From Gammaproteobacteria bacterium (GTDB taxonomy: Bacteria > Pseudomonadota > Gammaproteobacteria > Enterobacterales > Psychrobiaceae): a stretch of 6,243 nucleotides of DNA. The notes beneath the pieces were generated by a model. The model was not told the DNA's origin and searched no databases. It was given only the letters and a program-made list of their open reading frames with translations. This document shows positions 1 to 5,892 of this stretch, piece by piece. The translations under genes and the position numbers were made by a program. The stretch covers positions 1 to 6,243 of the forward strand of contig JABSRS010000215.1 of assembly GCA_013214885.1 (NCBI GenBank). Reading direction: 5' to 3'. Within the stretch, counting starts at the first letter, position 1. Every line of letters begins with the position of its first letter.

Positions 1-94
1 AAAATAGGCTGACTTTAAAATTAAAGCCTTTAGTTGTTGTGTAATAAATTTACACTGGCGACACAAATATGTCTGTTATTGTTATTCTAAAAAG

Positions 95-108
95 TTGATT
101 AAGATCAA
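95..108. promoter_or_regulatory. FNR/EtrA-type binding site
   Basis: TTGAT-TAAG-ATCAA matches the FNR consensus TTGAT-N4-ATCAA at all ten defined positions, and the dyad extends one more pair (G94/C109). FNR-family regulators (FNR, EtrA, ANR) act when oxygen is absent. The site is symmetric, so the target may lie either way. Rightward, TATTTA at 130-135 sits where the -10 of a class II promoter (site centred near -41.5) would be. Leftward, CATATT on the minus strand (66-71) fits equally well and would serve a gene beyond the window. A TATAAT at 110-115 abuts the site; a promoter there would be repressed. Confidence 0.6.
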
Positions 109-252
109 CTATAATTGAACGCTTATTATTATTTAGTTTTAATTATTTTTTTATGTTTGCGTTCAACTGGTGAACTACTTTAATGATTAGTTCAGTTAGT
201 TCAAGTGTTTTTTGTAATTATTTTTTTTGTGGTTATTTGTAAGTGGTATAAA

Positions 253-280
253 TTGCTGTATTTAAAATGTATTTTATAAT
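253..280 (+). promoter_or_regulatory. possible promoter ahead of the 309-344 hairpin
   Basis: A perfect -10 hexamer TATAAT lies at 275-280, with a weak -35 TTGCTG at 253-258 and 16 bases between them. A transcript would begin near 286-287, include the palindrome at 285-294 and then the GC-rich hairpin at 309-344. In DNA this AT-rich a TATAAT can arise by chance and the -35 matches only three positions, so this is tentative. Confidence 0.3.
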
Positions 281-308
281 GTTGACGTTAACGTAATGGC
301 GAATGTCT

Positions 309-344
309 CACGACTATGCGAGTCGATATCGCACTCGCGTTGTG
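309..344 (+). other. bulged GC-rich hairpin (structured RNA or operator)
   Basis: An outer stem pairs CACGAC (309-314) with GTTGTG (339-344), with one G-T pair. A three-base bulge (315-317) follows. An inner stem pairs GCGAGT (318-323) with ACTCGC (333-338) around a 9-base loop that contains CGATATCG. A competing small hairpin, CGACT (311-315) with AGTCG (321-325), could form instead. It is the only GC-rich patch in the first 570 bases. No T-run follows, so it is not an intrinsic terminator. It could be part of a small RNA, a 5' leader or a protein-binding dyad. Confidence 0.4.
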
Positions 345-547
345 GCTTATGTATTAAAATTAAGAGTTGGTTATTCGGATTTTATTTGTTTTTAATGCGA
401 AAAAATGAGGTTTTTATGCAAAAAAAATTCAAACGTATGTTCTAAATTGGTGATTGGAAAATTAGTTTTTAGCTAAATTAATTTGATCAGATAGCCGTTT
501 CTTGAACCATAAATATGATGATAATTATCGCATAGATTAAAAACCGA

Positions 548-575
548 TTGACAGTAGGTTTTTTGGCTGTATAAA
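548..575 (+). promoter_or_regulatory. promoter of the blaI-M56-hupE-anchor operon
   Basis: A perfect -35 TTGACA (548-553) and a -10 TATAAA (570-575) are separated by 16 bases, giving a predicted transcript start near 582. This leaves about 22 untranslated bases before the ATG at 605 and excludes the ATG at 575, which overlaps the -10 box. The spacer carries a loose dyad, ACAG (551-554) and CTGT (567-570), lying between the two boxes where a repressor would block polymerase. Autoregulation by the BlaI-type product is plausible, but the dyad is not a canonical BlaI operator. Confidence 0.6.
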
Positions 576-604
576 TGTTGTTCAGCTTGAATTTGGGCAA
601 AAAA

Positions 605-1000
605 ATGAAACTAGGTGAATTAGAAAAATTAGTACTTAACTACTTTTGGCACAATCAAGACGCTGACGTCAAGACAGTGTTTAAATTTTTTGCTCGCAGT
701 CGTGGTGGTTCACTCAATACTATTCAAAGCACTCTCGATCGACTATTTAAAAAAGGGCTGCTAGTGAGGACCAAGCAAAGTCATGCTTTTGTATATAACG
801 CCGCAATGGACCAGCAACAATTTATTGGTCAGTTAATTACGCAGGTAACTCAAGATTTCACTAATGATCACCAAGATAGTTTGGCAACAGCCTTTGTTTC
901 ACTGTCAACTCAGTTTGATGATCAACAACTAGATAAGCTTGAACAACAGATTAGAGCGCATCGTATCCATAATTTACAGGGTCAAGATGATAACGGGTAA
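605..1000 (+). CDS. BlaI/MecI/CopY-family transcriptional repressor
   Basis: This is a 131-residue protein of the size usual for BlaI/MecI repressors (about 120-140). The N-terminal half is a winged helix: a first helix with LGELEKLVLNYFW (residues 3-15), a helix-turn-helix with NTIQSTLDRLFKKGLL (38-53), and a wing ending in FVYNAA (62-67). The C-terminal half (about 70-120) is the amphipathic part used for dimerisation in this family. Family members bind operators as dimers and are inactivated by cleavage promoted by a partner M56 protease, and such a gene follows directly. The ATG at 605 is chosen because an earlier in-frame ATG (575) lies inside the -10 box. The Shine-Dalgarno is weak (GGG at 595-597). 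The 3' end overlaps the protease gene by 14 bases. The ligand or stress sensed is unknown; beta-lactam is not implied. Confidence 0.85.
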   Translation: MKLGELEKLVLNYFWHNQDADVKTVFKFFARSRGGSLNTIQSTLDRLFKKGLLVRTKQSHAFVYNAAMDQQQFIGQLITQVTQDFTNDHQDSLATAFVSLSTQFDDQQLDKLEQQIRAHRIHNLQGQDDNG

Positions 1001-1925
1001 TTTGGCGCTGATGTTAAATATGCTAGCGGTAGCGGTGATTAGTTTGTTTTTTTTCATTGCAATAATATCACTATTTGGACCATCAATTGCTAAGGCGATG
1101 AAGTCGCTAAGTGTCAATAACCGCAGTAATATACTGTGGTTTCTCGCGCTAATGCCTTGGTTTGGCAGTCTGGCCGTTACTGCTTTATTACTCCTTGTGC
1201 CAACTCAATACTTTCATTGGCATCATCAGTATAATTTTTCATTCGCTAGTTGGCATGCTGTGGTGAGTCTAGTCTTTATGGTGGCTTTAGTGACTACCTT
1301 GATTCGACGGTTACATCGTGGGTTTTCGTTAAATCGACAGGTAAAGGAGTTATGCAACTGGTCACTAACTCAAACCGACAGTGTCTACGAGCTGCCAGCT
1401 GACAATGCGTTGGCTTTTACTGCTGGCTATTTCCAGCCAGCTTGTTTTATCTCATCGGGTTTGTTGGCCCAACTTAATTCCCAAGAAAGCCAAGTGGTGC
1501 GGCTACACGAACTAGCTCACGCCCAGCGCCGTGATCCCCTTAATAAATGGTTGTTTGATTTTGTGCTGTTTGTGGTGCCAAAATCGACTCGAGTAATACT
1601 TAATACTGAAATGGCGGTGGTGATTGAGCAATATGCTGATGGTCAAGTGCTCGCACAATTACAAGATCGCTGTTTAGTCGCATTAACATTAGTCAAAGTC
1701 GCTAGATTAAATGGTTCAAATTCCAACACTCTTATTAATAACCATTTACTGTGCAACTACGGTACTGACGGTATTGCAGCGAGAGTCGAGGAGCTATTAA
1801 ATCCACGACCAGAACATCAAAACTACATTTTTTTAGCCTGTGCGATCTTTACGCTGATTGTTGTTGCTGGTGCGTTTTCAATCGACATCATTCATCACGG
1901 TGTCGAATCAATTTTAATTCACTAA
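987..1925 (+). CDS. M56-family (BlaR1-type) membrane zinc metalloprotease, no sensor domain
   Basis: This is a 312-residue integral membrane protease, presumably the activator that leads to cleavage of the upstream repressor. The zinc motif HELAH is at residues 174-178, preceded by the typical AFTAGYFQPACFISSGLL stretch (143-160) and followed by AQRRDPLNKW. A downstream glutamate in VVIEQYAD (E214) is the probable third zinc ligand. Hydrophobic segments lie at about 9-31, 49-71, 91-107 and 281-298. Classical BlaR1/MecR1 carry a further domain of about 250 residues that binds penicillin outside the membrane; here only about ten residues follow the last membrane segment. Start ATG 987 has AGGG (978-981) five bases upstream and overlaps the repressor gene by 14 bases, suggesting coupled translation. 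An ATG at 939 is in frame but would overlap by 62 bases and lacks such a site. Confidence 0.85.
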   Translation: MITGNLALMLNMLAVAVISLFFFIAIISLFGPSIAKAMKSLSVNNRSNILWFLALMPWFGSLAVTALLLLVPTQYFHWHHQYNFSFASWHAVVSLVFMVALVTTLIRRLHRGFSLNRQVKELCNWSLTQTDSVYELPADNALAFTAGYFQPACFISSGLLAQLNSQESQVVRLHELAHAQRRDPLNKWLFDFVLFVVPKSTRVILNTEMAVVIEQYADGQVLAQLQDRCLVALTLVKVARLNGSNSNTLINNHLLCNYGTDGIAARVEELLNPRPEHQNYIFLACAIFTLIVVAGAFSIDIIHHGVESILIH

Positions 1926-1944
1926 ATAAAGGAGTCATAGCTAG

Positions 1945-2640
1945 ATGTTTTTTACCATTAAACGCTTATTGCAGCTGATGTTTTTCGCTGGGATTAGTTT
2001 GTTGTCTTTTGCTTCGCTTGCCCATGGCGTCGATGATAATACTAAGGAATTTTTGTCACAAAGTAGCGGCGCGCAATTAATTCCATTCATGTACATTGGT
2101 GCCAAGCATATGATTACAGGTTATGATCACCTGTTGTTTTTGGTTGGGGTGATTTTTTTCTTATATCGCCCTAAAGATGTTTTGCTCTATGTTAGCTTAT
2201 TCACTCTGGGCCACAGCCTGACTTTATTATTTGGCGTGCTAAATAATATTCAAGTTAATGCTTATCTTATCGATGCAATTATCGGTTTGTCTGTGGTGTA
2301 CAAAGGATTTGATAATTTGGGTGGTTTTGAGCGCTGGTTTGGCGTTTCACCAAATGCAAAATTAGCGGTGATTATTTTTGGTCTATTCCATGGCTTTGGC
2401 TTGGCGACCAAGTTGCAAGACTTCCAGCTTAAAGAGGATGGCCTGCTAGAAAATTTGCTGGCTTTTAATGTCGGCGTCGAAATCGGGCAATTTATTGCAC
2501 TAGGCTTTATTTTACTGGCCATAAACTATTGGCGCAGCCATCACACCTTTGAACATTTCTCGACGGGGGTCAATACCCTATTAATGAGCGGCGGAATGAT
2601 GTTAATCGGTTATCACGGTGCTGGTTATGTTTTTAATTAA
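1945..2640 (+). CDS. HupE/UreJ-family membrane protein (putative metal permease)
   Basis: This 231-residue protein begins with a signal-peptide-like stretch (basic KR at 6-7, hydrophobic 8-24, possible cleavage near SLAHG, 24-28). Several membrane segments follow. Conserved polar residues sit inside them: GAKH (52-55), GYDHLLFL (59-66), LGHSLTL (88-94), LFHGFGLA (147-154) and NVGVEIGQ (175-182). These match the HupE/UreJ_2 pattern as I know it; relatives in hydrogenase and urease clusters are regarded as nickel permeases, though stand-alone members are mostly uncharacterised. The histidines and the aspartate/glutamate residues in membrane segments fit metal handling, but no substrate can be named. 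Ribosome site GGAG (1931-1934) is ten bases before the ATG. It lies 19 bases after the protease gene and 21 before the anchor gene, so all are probably co-transcribed. Confidence 0.8.
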   Translation: MFFTIKRLLQLMFFAGISLLSFASLAHGVDDNTKEFLSQSSGAQLIPFMYIGAKHMITGYDHLLFLVGVIFFLYRPKDVLLYVSLFTLGHSLTLLFGVLNNIQVNAYLIDAIIGLSVVYKGFDNLGGFERWFGVSPNAKLAVIIFGLFHGFGLATKLQDFQLKEDGLLENLLAFNVGVEIGQFIALGFILLAINYWRSHHTFEHFSTGVNTLLMSGGMMLIGYHGAGYVFN

Positions 2641-2661
2641 CAATCAATTTACGAGAATAAT

Positions 2662-3198
2662 ATGACTCAACAAGTTCAATCATCAAAAACCTTAACCAAG
2701 GCAACCATCTTTGCGGTAATTCTAGCGGTAGTGGTACTAATTTCGGTCATTTTACCTGCTGAGTATAATGTCGATCCCACTGGTATCGGTCATTCGCTTG
2801 GCTTAACCGTGTTAGCTCCAAAAGCCGAGTTAACTAAAGAACAATCACTAGCCTATCAGCAAGTAGCTCAGCAAGTGATTAATGAGAATACAGCCACCAT
2901 TACGATTGAACCTAATCGAGGTGTTGAATATAAGTTTTACTTAACGACAGCTCAGAAACTTAAATACCAATGGCAGACTGATGGTCAGGCGATTTACTTT
3001 GATTTACACGGTGAGCCTGAAGGAGATACCACAGGTTTCTTTGAAAGTTATACCATTGCAACATCTAATGAGATGTCGGGGACATTAACCACGCCATTCG
3101 CTGGATCTCACGGCTGGTATTGGAAAAATACCAGTGACAAACCTGTGGTTATCACGTTAACAACGTCAGGTAACTATAAAATCATTGGTCTTAAATAA
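2662..3198 (+). CDS. single-pass transmembrane anchor protein, function unknown
   Basis: This is a 178-residue protein with one strong membrane segment (about 14-32) ending in ILPAEYNVDPTGIGHSLGL (30-48), followed by a soluble, probably periplasmic domain. It matches what I recall as the 'transmembrane anchor protein' family, found beside HupE/UreJ-type genes; this is memory, not a search result. The soluble part has an alpha-helical stretch (58-74), then a probable beta-rich domain with regularly alternating strands, the motif FAGSHGWYWKN (146-156) and a final strand to NYKIIGLK. No catalytic motif or cysteine is visible. The ribosome site is weak (ACGAG, 2651-2655). As last gene of the operon it probably works with the HupE-like protein, either as an accessory subunit or as the outside sensor the protease lacks. 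Confidence 0.7.
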   Translation: MTQQVQSSKTLTKATIFAVILAVVVLISVILPAEYNVDPTGIGHSLGLTVLAPKAELTKEQSLAYQQVAQQVINENTATITIEPNRGVEYKFYLTTAQKLKYQWQTDGQAIYFDLHGEPEGDTTGFFESYTIATSNEMSGTLTTPFAGSHGWYWKNTSDKPVVITLTTSGNYKIIGLK

Positions 3199-3220
3199 TA
3201 TCAGATCAACCAGTTAGGCA

Positions 3221-3260
3221 AAAAAAATCTGCTAAGGCAAAAGGCCTTAGCAGGTTTTTT
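3221..3260. terminator. bidirectional intrinsic terminator between convergent genes
   Basis: A ten-base-pair perfect stem, CTGCTAAGGC (3229-3238) with GCCTTAGCAG (3244-3253), closes on a five-base loop. It is flanked by A7 (3221-3227) and T6 (3255-3260), so each strand has a U-run after the hairpin. It lies 30 bases after the anchor gene and 23 bases beyond the stop of the cytochrome gene, ending both converging transcripts. Confidence 0.93.
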
Positions 3261-3276
3261 ATTACTTAATTAGTGC

Positions 3277-3879
3277 TTAGTGTAAGCCGCCTAAGTAAGT
3301 AGCTAATGCTGCTATTTCAGCATCAGTTAATTTAGCTGCAGTGTCACCCATCATTGATTGAGGGTCATTGGCACGTTCACCACTACGGAATTTCTTAAGC
3401 TGCGCTATAAGATATGGTGCGTGCTGGTTAGAAATTTTAGGGAATTTAGCTAAACCGCTACCATTGCCGCGAGGGCCGTGACATGACATACAAGAAGCAA
3501 TTTTACGCTCCATGTCGCCACCGCGGTACAAGTCTTGTGCTAAGGCGACTGACTCTTTAGTTGAAGTTCCTTCAGTTACAGCCATCGATTGGTAATAAGC
3601 ACCAATGTCAGCCATATCTTGATCAGTCAGTGCTGCAGCCATTCCTTGCATAATTGGATCTAGACGAGCGCCAGATTTAAAATCATTTAGCTGCTTTACT
3701 AGGTAATCGGAGTGTTGTCCGGCAAGTTTTGGATACATATCAATAAGGCTATTGCCGTCAGATCCGTGACATGCTGTACACATGGCTGCTTTGTTTTTTC
3801 CTGCTTCAGCGTTACCTGCGGCGTTTACGGTACCGACAAGGCTCACTAAAAGCGATAGTGCTATTGCTATTTTTTTCAT
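3277..3879 (-). CDS. diheme cytochrome c4
   Basis: This 200-residue periplasmic electron carrier has two class I cytochrome c domains. A Sec signal peptide (residues 1-19, KK then a hydrophobic core, cleavage after VNA) is followed by heme site CTACH (34-38) and a second, CMSCH (130-134). Each lies in a repeat of the same layout: CHG, then PKLAGQH or PKISNQH, then LKKFRSG-type helices, a methionine-containing stretch (DPIMQGMA, DPQSMMGD) that supplies the axial ligand, and LTD before a final helix. Cytochrome c4 typically carries electrons from the bc1 complex to terminal oxidases such as cbb3. An upstream in-frame ATG at 3922-3924 would add 15 polar residues before the signal peptide. The ATG at 3877-3879 is preferred, with GGGA four bases upstream. 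It is divergent from engB. Confidence 0.93.
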   Translation of the reverse strand: MKKIAIALSLLVSLVGTVNAAGNAEAGKNKAAMCTACHGSDGNSLIDMYPKLAGQHSDYLVKQLNDFKSGARLDPIMQGMAAALTDQDMADIGAYYQSMAVTEGTSTKESVALAQDLYRGGDMERKIASCMSCHGPRGNGSGLAKFPKISNQHAPYLIAQLKKFRSGERANDPQSMMGDTAAKLTDAEIAALATYLGGLH

Positions 3880-4036
3880 TGCGTCCCAACTTTTTACGGT
3901 TTTATTATGATTGCTATTGCTCACAAGCTATGCAGGCGTGTTAAACTCCTACATCAGCTAAACTATCCATTCTACATGAAAAATACAAAAAGTAATCAGC
4001 TCATAGACTATTGGGCGAACTTTCGGAGCAAACATT

Positions 4037-4697
4037 GTGTCAGATCTAAAAATCAACTTTGAAGCCGCCACTTTCCTAACAAGTGCGCCAGATATTTCCC
4101 ATATGCACATGCCAGCAGACCTTGGCTATGAGATTGCATTTGCAGGCCGGTCTAATGCTGGTAAATCGAGTGCTTTAAATACGATTACCCGTCAGAAAAC
4201 CTTGGCTAGAACCAGTAAAACGCCAGGTCGTACCCAGCTAATTAATATTTTTTTCACTCGATGCACAGCGTCGTTTGATTGATTTGCCAGGTTACGGCTT
4301 TGCCAAAGTACCATTAGATATGAAAATCAAATGGCAGTAATTGTTAAGTGAATATTTGCAAAGCGGTGATTGTTTACGTGGCCTAGTCATTATGATGGAT
4401 ATTCGCCATCCTTTAAAAGACCTTGACGTCAATATGATCCGCTGGGCTGTTGCCAGTGATTTACCTGTTCTTGGTCTACTGACTAAGTGTGATAAGTTTA
4501 AATCTGGTGCCCGCAAGGCAGCAGTATTAAAAGCGCGTAAAGATTGTCAGGAATTCGGTGGCGACATCACAATCCAAGCCTTTTCATCATTAAAAATCAT
4601 CGGTAAAGGCGAGGCCATCGCGGTAATGAGTAAATGGTTGCAACCTGATGATGAACTTGTTGATTCGACTGATATTGATGAAATTACCGAAGGCTAA
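4037..4697 (+). pseudogene. ribosome-assembly GTPase EngB (YihA/YsxC), frameshift plus in-frame stop
   Basis: EngB is a GTPase needed for late assembly of the 50S ribosomal subunit and is essential in many bacteria. Start GTG 4037 has CGGAG (4024-4028) eight bases upstream. The first frame gives 81 residues with the P-loop GRSNAGKS (37-44) and TPGRTQ (62-67). At a run of seven T (4248-4254) the conserved sequence jumps to the +1 frame: [15 protein letters not shown] with the G3 motif (4281-4298), up to KIKWQ. There a TAA (4338-4340) replaces the residue that is R in the E. coli KWQRALGEYL segment. The same frame continues intact to 4697 with TKCD (4482-4493) and FSSL (4581-4592). Removing one T and replacing the TAA would restore a protein of about 219 residues, close to the family's usual length. 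Either a real pseudogene or sequence errors; one error alone would not explain both. Confidence 0.88.
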
Positions 4698-5872
4698 TGG
4701 ATTTTCAGCAACAATTTAACCAGGTTGATCAGTTATTATCAAGCACACGGCAGTATTGGCAAATACTGCCGTTTGCTCATCTGTCAGTCCTTTGGGCTGA
4801 CAATATCGCGTTAACTAACTATCTTAATAGCTTGTCTGTCGCTGATATTGATATGCTCGATAGCAATGACCAATTACTGCGCACCGCAATTTTCCCCCTC
4901 ATTAATCAGTCGCTCGAATGTATTAGTGTATTACCTGAACCAATTAGCCAACAGTTTTTCAGCCCTGACCGCTTAAAAGCCTCAATTAAAGGCCGTAAGT
5001 GGCAGCAAATAGAGCAGTTTGAATCTCTAGTGCCAACAGGAAAAGGTCAGTTATTAGAATGGTGTGCTGGTAAAGGCCATCTTGGGCGGTTAATTGGCTA
5101 TCACCAACAACGGCCAATCGTCAGTGTTGAATGGCAACAGGCTTTATGCGATCAAGGGCAGGCAATGTCAGATAAATTAGACATTGAGCAATCATTTGTA
5201 CAGGCCGATGTTTTAAGTCTGAATAAGTCACTCATCAAACCCGAGCATCAAGTTGTTGCATTGCATGCTTGTGGCGATCTCCATGTTGAACTATTAAAAC
5301 AGGCGGCGAAAATTAAGCCGACCCAGTTATCAGTAGCCCCCTGTTGTTATCATTTAATCAACAATGACATTTACCAAGCCTTATCCGAAGCGGGTCAAAA
5401 CAGTGAGTTGGTGCTAACCAAGCGCGATTTAAATTTAGCCACTCAAAAGGTGGTAGTCGCGGGGCAGCGAGTCAGGCAGCACCGAGTGACTGAAGTCACT
5501 TGGCGTTTAGGCTTTGATTTGTTGCAGCGACATCTTCGTGGCATCGATCAATATTTACCGTTACCCTCGATCCGTCAATCAATGCTGGTAGGGACTTTTA
5601 GTCAATTTTGTCAGTGGGCTTGTGATCAGAAAAACCTTAAACTCGATCAAGATCTCGACCTTAGCGTGTTTGAAGCCGCTGGGGGGCAACGCCGAATAAT
5701 CAATGCGCGTATTGAGCATGTTACTCATGCCTTTCGCCAAGTATTAGAACGCTGGTTGCTACTAGATCGGGTGTTGTATTTACAGCAGCATGGTTACACC
5801 GTTGAGCTTTCACGTTTTTGTCCGGCAGAGGTCACGCCACGTAATATTATGATCAATGCTTCAATTAGATAA
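4697..5872 (+). CDS. SAM-dependent methyltransferase (Methyltransf_32-like), substrate unknown
   Basis: This 391-residue, probably cytosolic protein has a Rossmann-type methyltransferase core in its middle. Motif I is LEWCAGKGHLGRL (120-132), E145 in VSVEW ends strand two and should hold the ribose of S-adenosylmethionine, D171 lies in QADVLSL, and strand four carries HACGDLH (190-196). APCCYH (214-219) follows, typical of the Methyltransf_32 family as I know it. The N-terminal 110 residues and the C-terminal 120 are helical extensions without motifs I recognise. The ATG overlaps the engB stop as TAATG, with GAAGG just upstream, so its translation was probably coupled to engB; the broken engB may therefore lower its expression. 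The frame is intact. Neither substrate nor pathway can be read from the sequence. Confidence 0.8.
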   Translation: MDFQQQFNQVDQLLSSTRQYWQILPFAHLSVLWADNIALTNYLNSLSVADIDMLDSNDQLLRTAIFPLINQSLECISVLPEPISQQFFSPDRLKASIKGRKWQQIEQFESLVPTGKGQLLEWCAGKGHLGRLIGYHQQRPIVSVEWQQALCDQGQAMSDKLDIEQSFVQADVLSLNKSLIKPEHQVVALHACGDLHVELLKQAAKIKPTQLSVAPCCYHLINNDIYQALSEAGQNSELVLTKRDLNLATQKVVVAGQRVRQHRVTEVTWRLGFDLLQRHLRGIDQYLPLPSIRQSMLVGTFSQFCQWACDQKNLKLDQDLDLSVFEAAGGQRRIINARIEHVTHAFRQVLERWLLLDRVLYLQQHGYTVELSRFCPAEVTPRNIMINASIR

Positions 5873-5892
5873 CATACCTATGTAATTGCTTC

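Larger units (their letters stand above)
1..604. other. AT-rich intergenic region without a convincing gene
   Basis: No frame here carries a protein I recognise; the longest small frames are a few tens of codons with no ribosome binding site. The stretch is strongly AT-rich except for a GC-rich island near 307-346. It contains an exact FNR-type box (95-108), several GTTCA/TGAAC motifs, a perfect 10-bp palindrome ACGTTAACGT (285-294), a bulged hairpin (309-344) and the promoter of the downstream operon (548-575). A weak hairpin at 7-28 (AGGC/GCCT around an AT-rich core) may be the end of an upstream transcript. The amount of structure suggests regulatory DNA or a non-coding transcript rather than decayed coding sequence, but this is inference. 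Confidence 0.6.

Noticed and set aside
61..72. ACA...TGT dyad as a BlaI/CopY operator
   Set aside because: The half-site spacing does not fit the known TACA-N2-TGTA arrangement and it is nearly 500 bases from the operon promoter.
405..476. A 23-codon small frame upstream of the operon
   Set aside because: No ribosome binding site, no recognisable peptide, and AT-rich DNA yields such frames by chance.
514..532. Fur-box-like sequence around GATAATTATC
   Set aside because: I count only about 12 of 19 matches to the consensus, and AT-rich DNA gives such scores easily; the palindrome is real but the assignment is not supported.
939..986. Extended N-terminus for the M56 protease
   Set aside because: The added 16 residues lie within the repressor gene in another frame, are polar and lack a ribosome site; AGGG ahead of 987 supports the shorter form.
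2262..2522. An 86-codon open frame on the minus strand
   Set aside because: It lies wholly inside the HupE-like gene, has a low-complexity composition rich in S, K and P, and resembles no family; it is an antisense shadow.
3880..3924. Extended N-terminus for cytochrome c4
   Set aside because: It would place 15 polar residues before a normal signal peptide; the ATG at 3877-3879 has its own ribosome site.
4247..4256. Programmed ribosomal frameshift at the T7 run of engB
   Set aside because: The move needed is +1, while runs of this kind favour -1 slippage. No stop codon or stimulatory element sits there, and a second in-frame TAA at 4338 would still end translation.
4292..4516. A 74-codon open frame on the minus strand within engB
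   Set aside because: It is opposite strongly conserved EngB sequence and has no recognisable motif; treated as a shadow.
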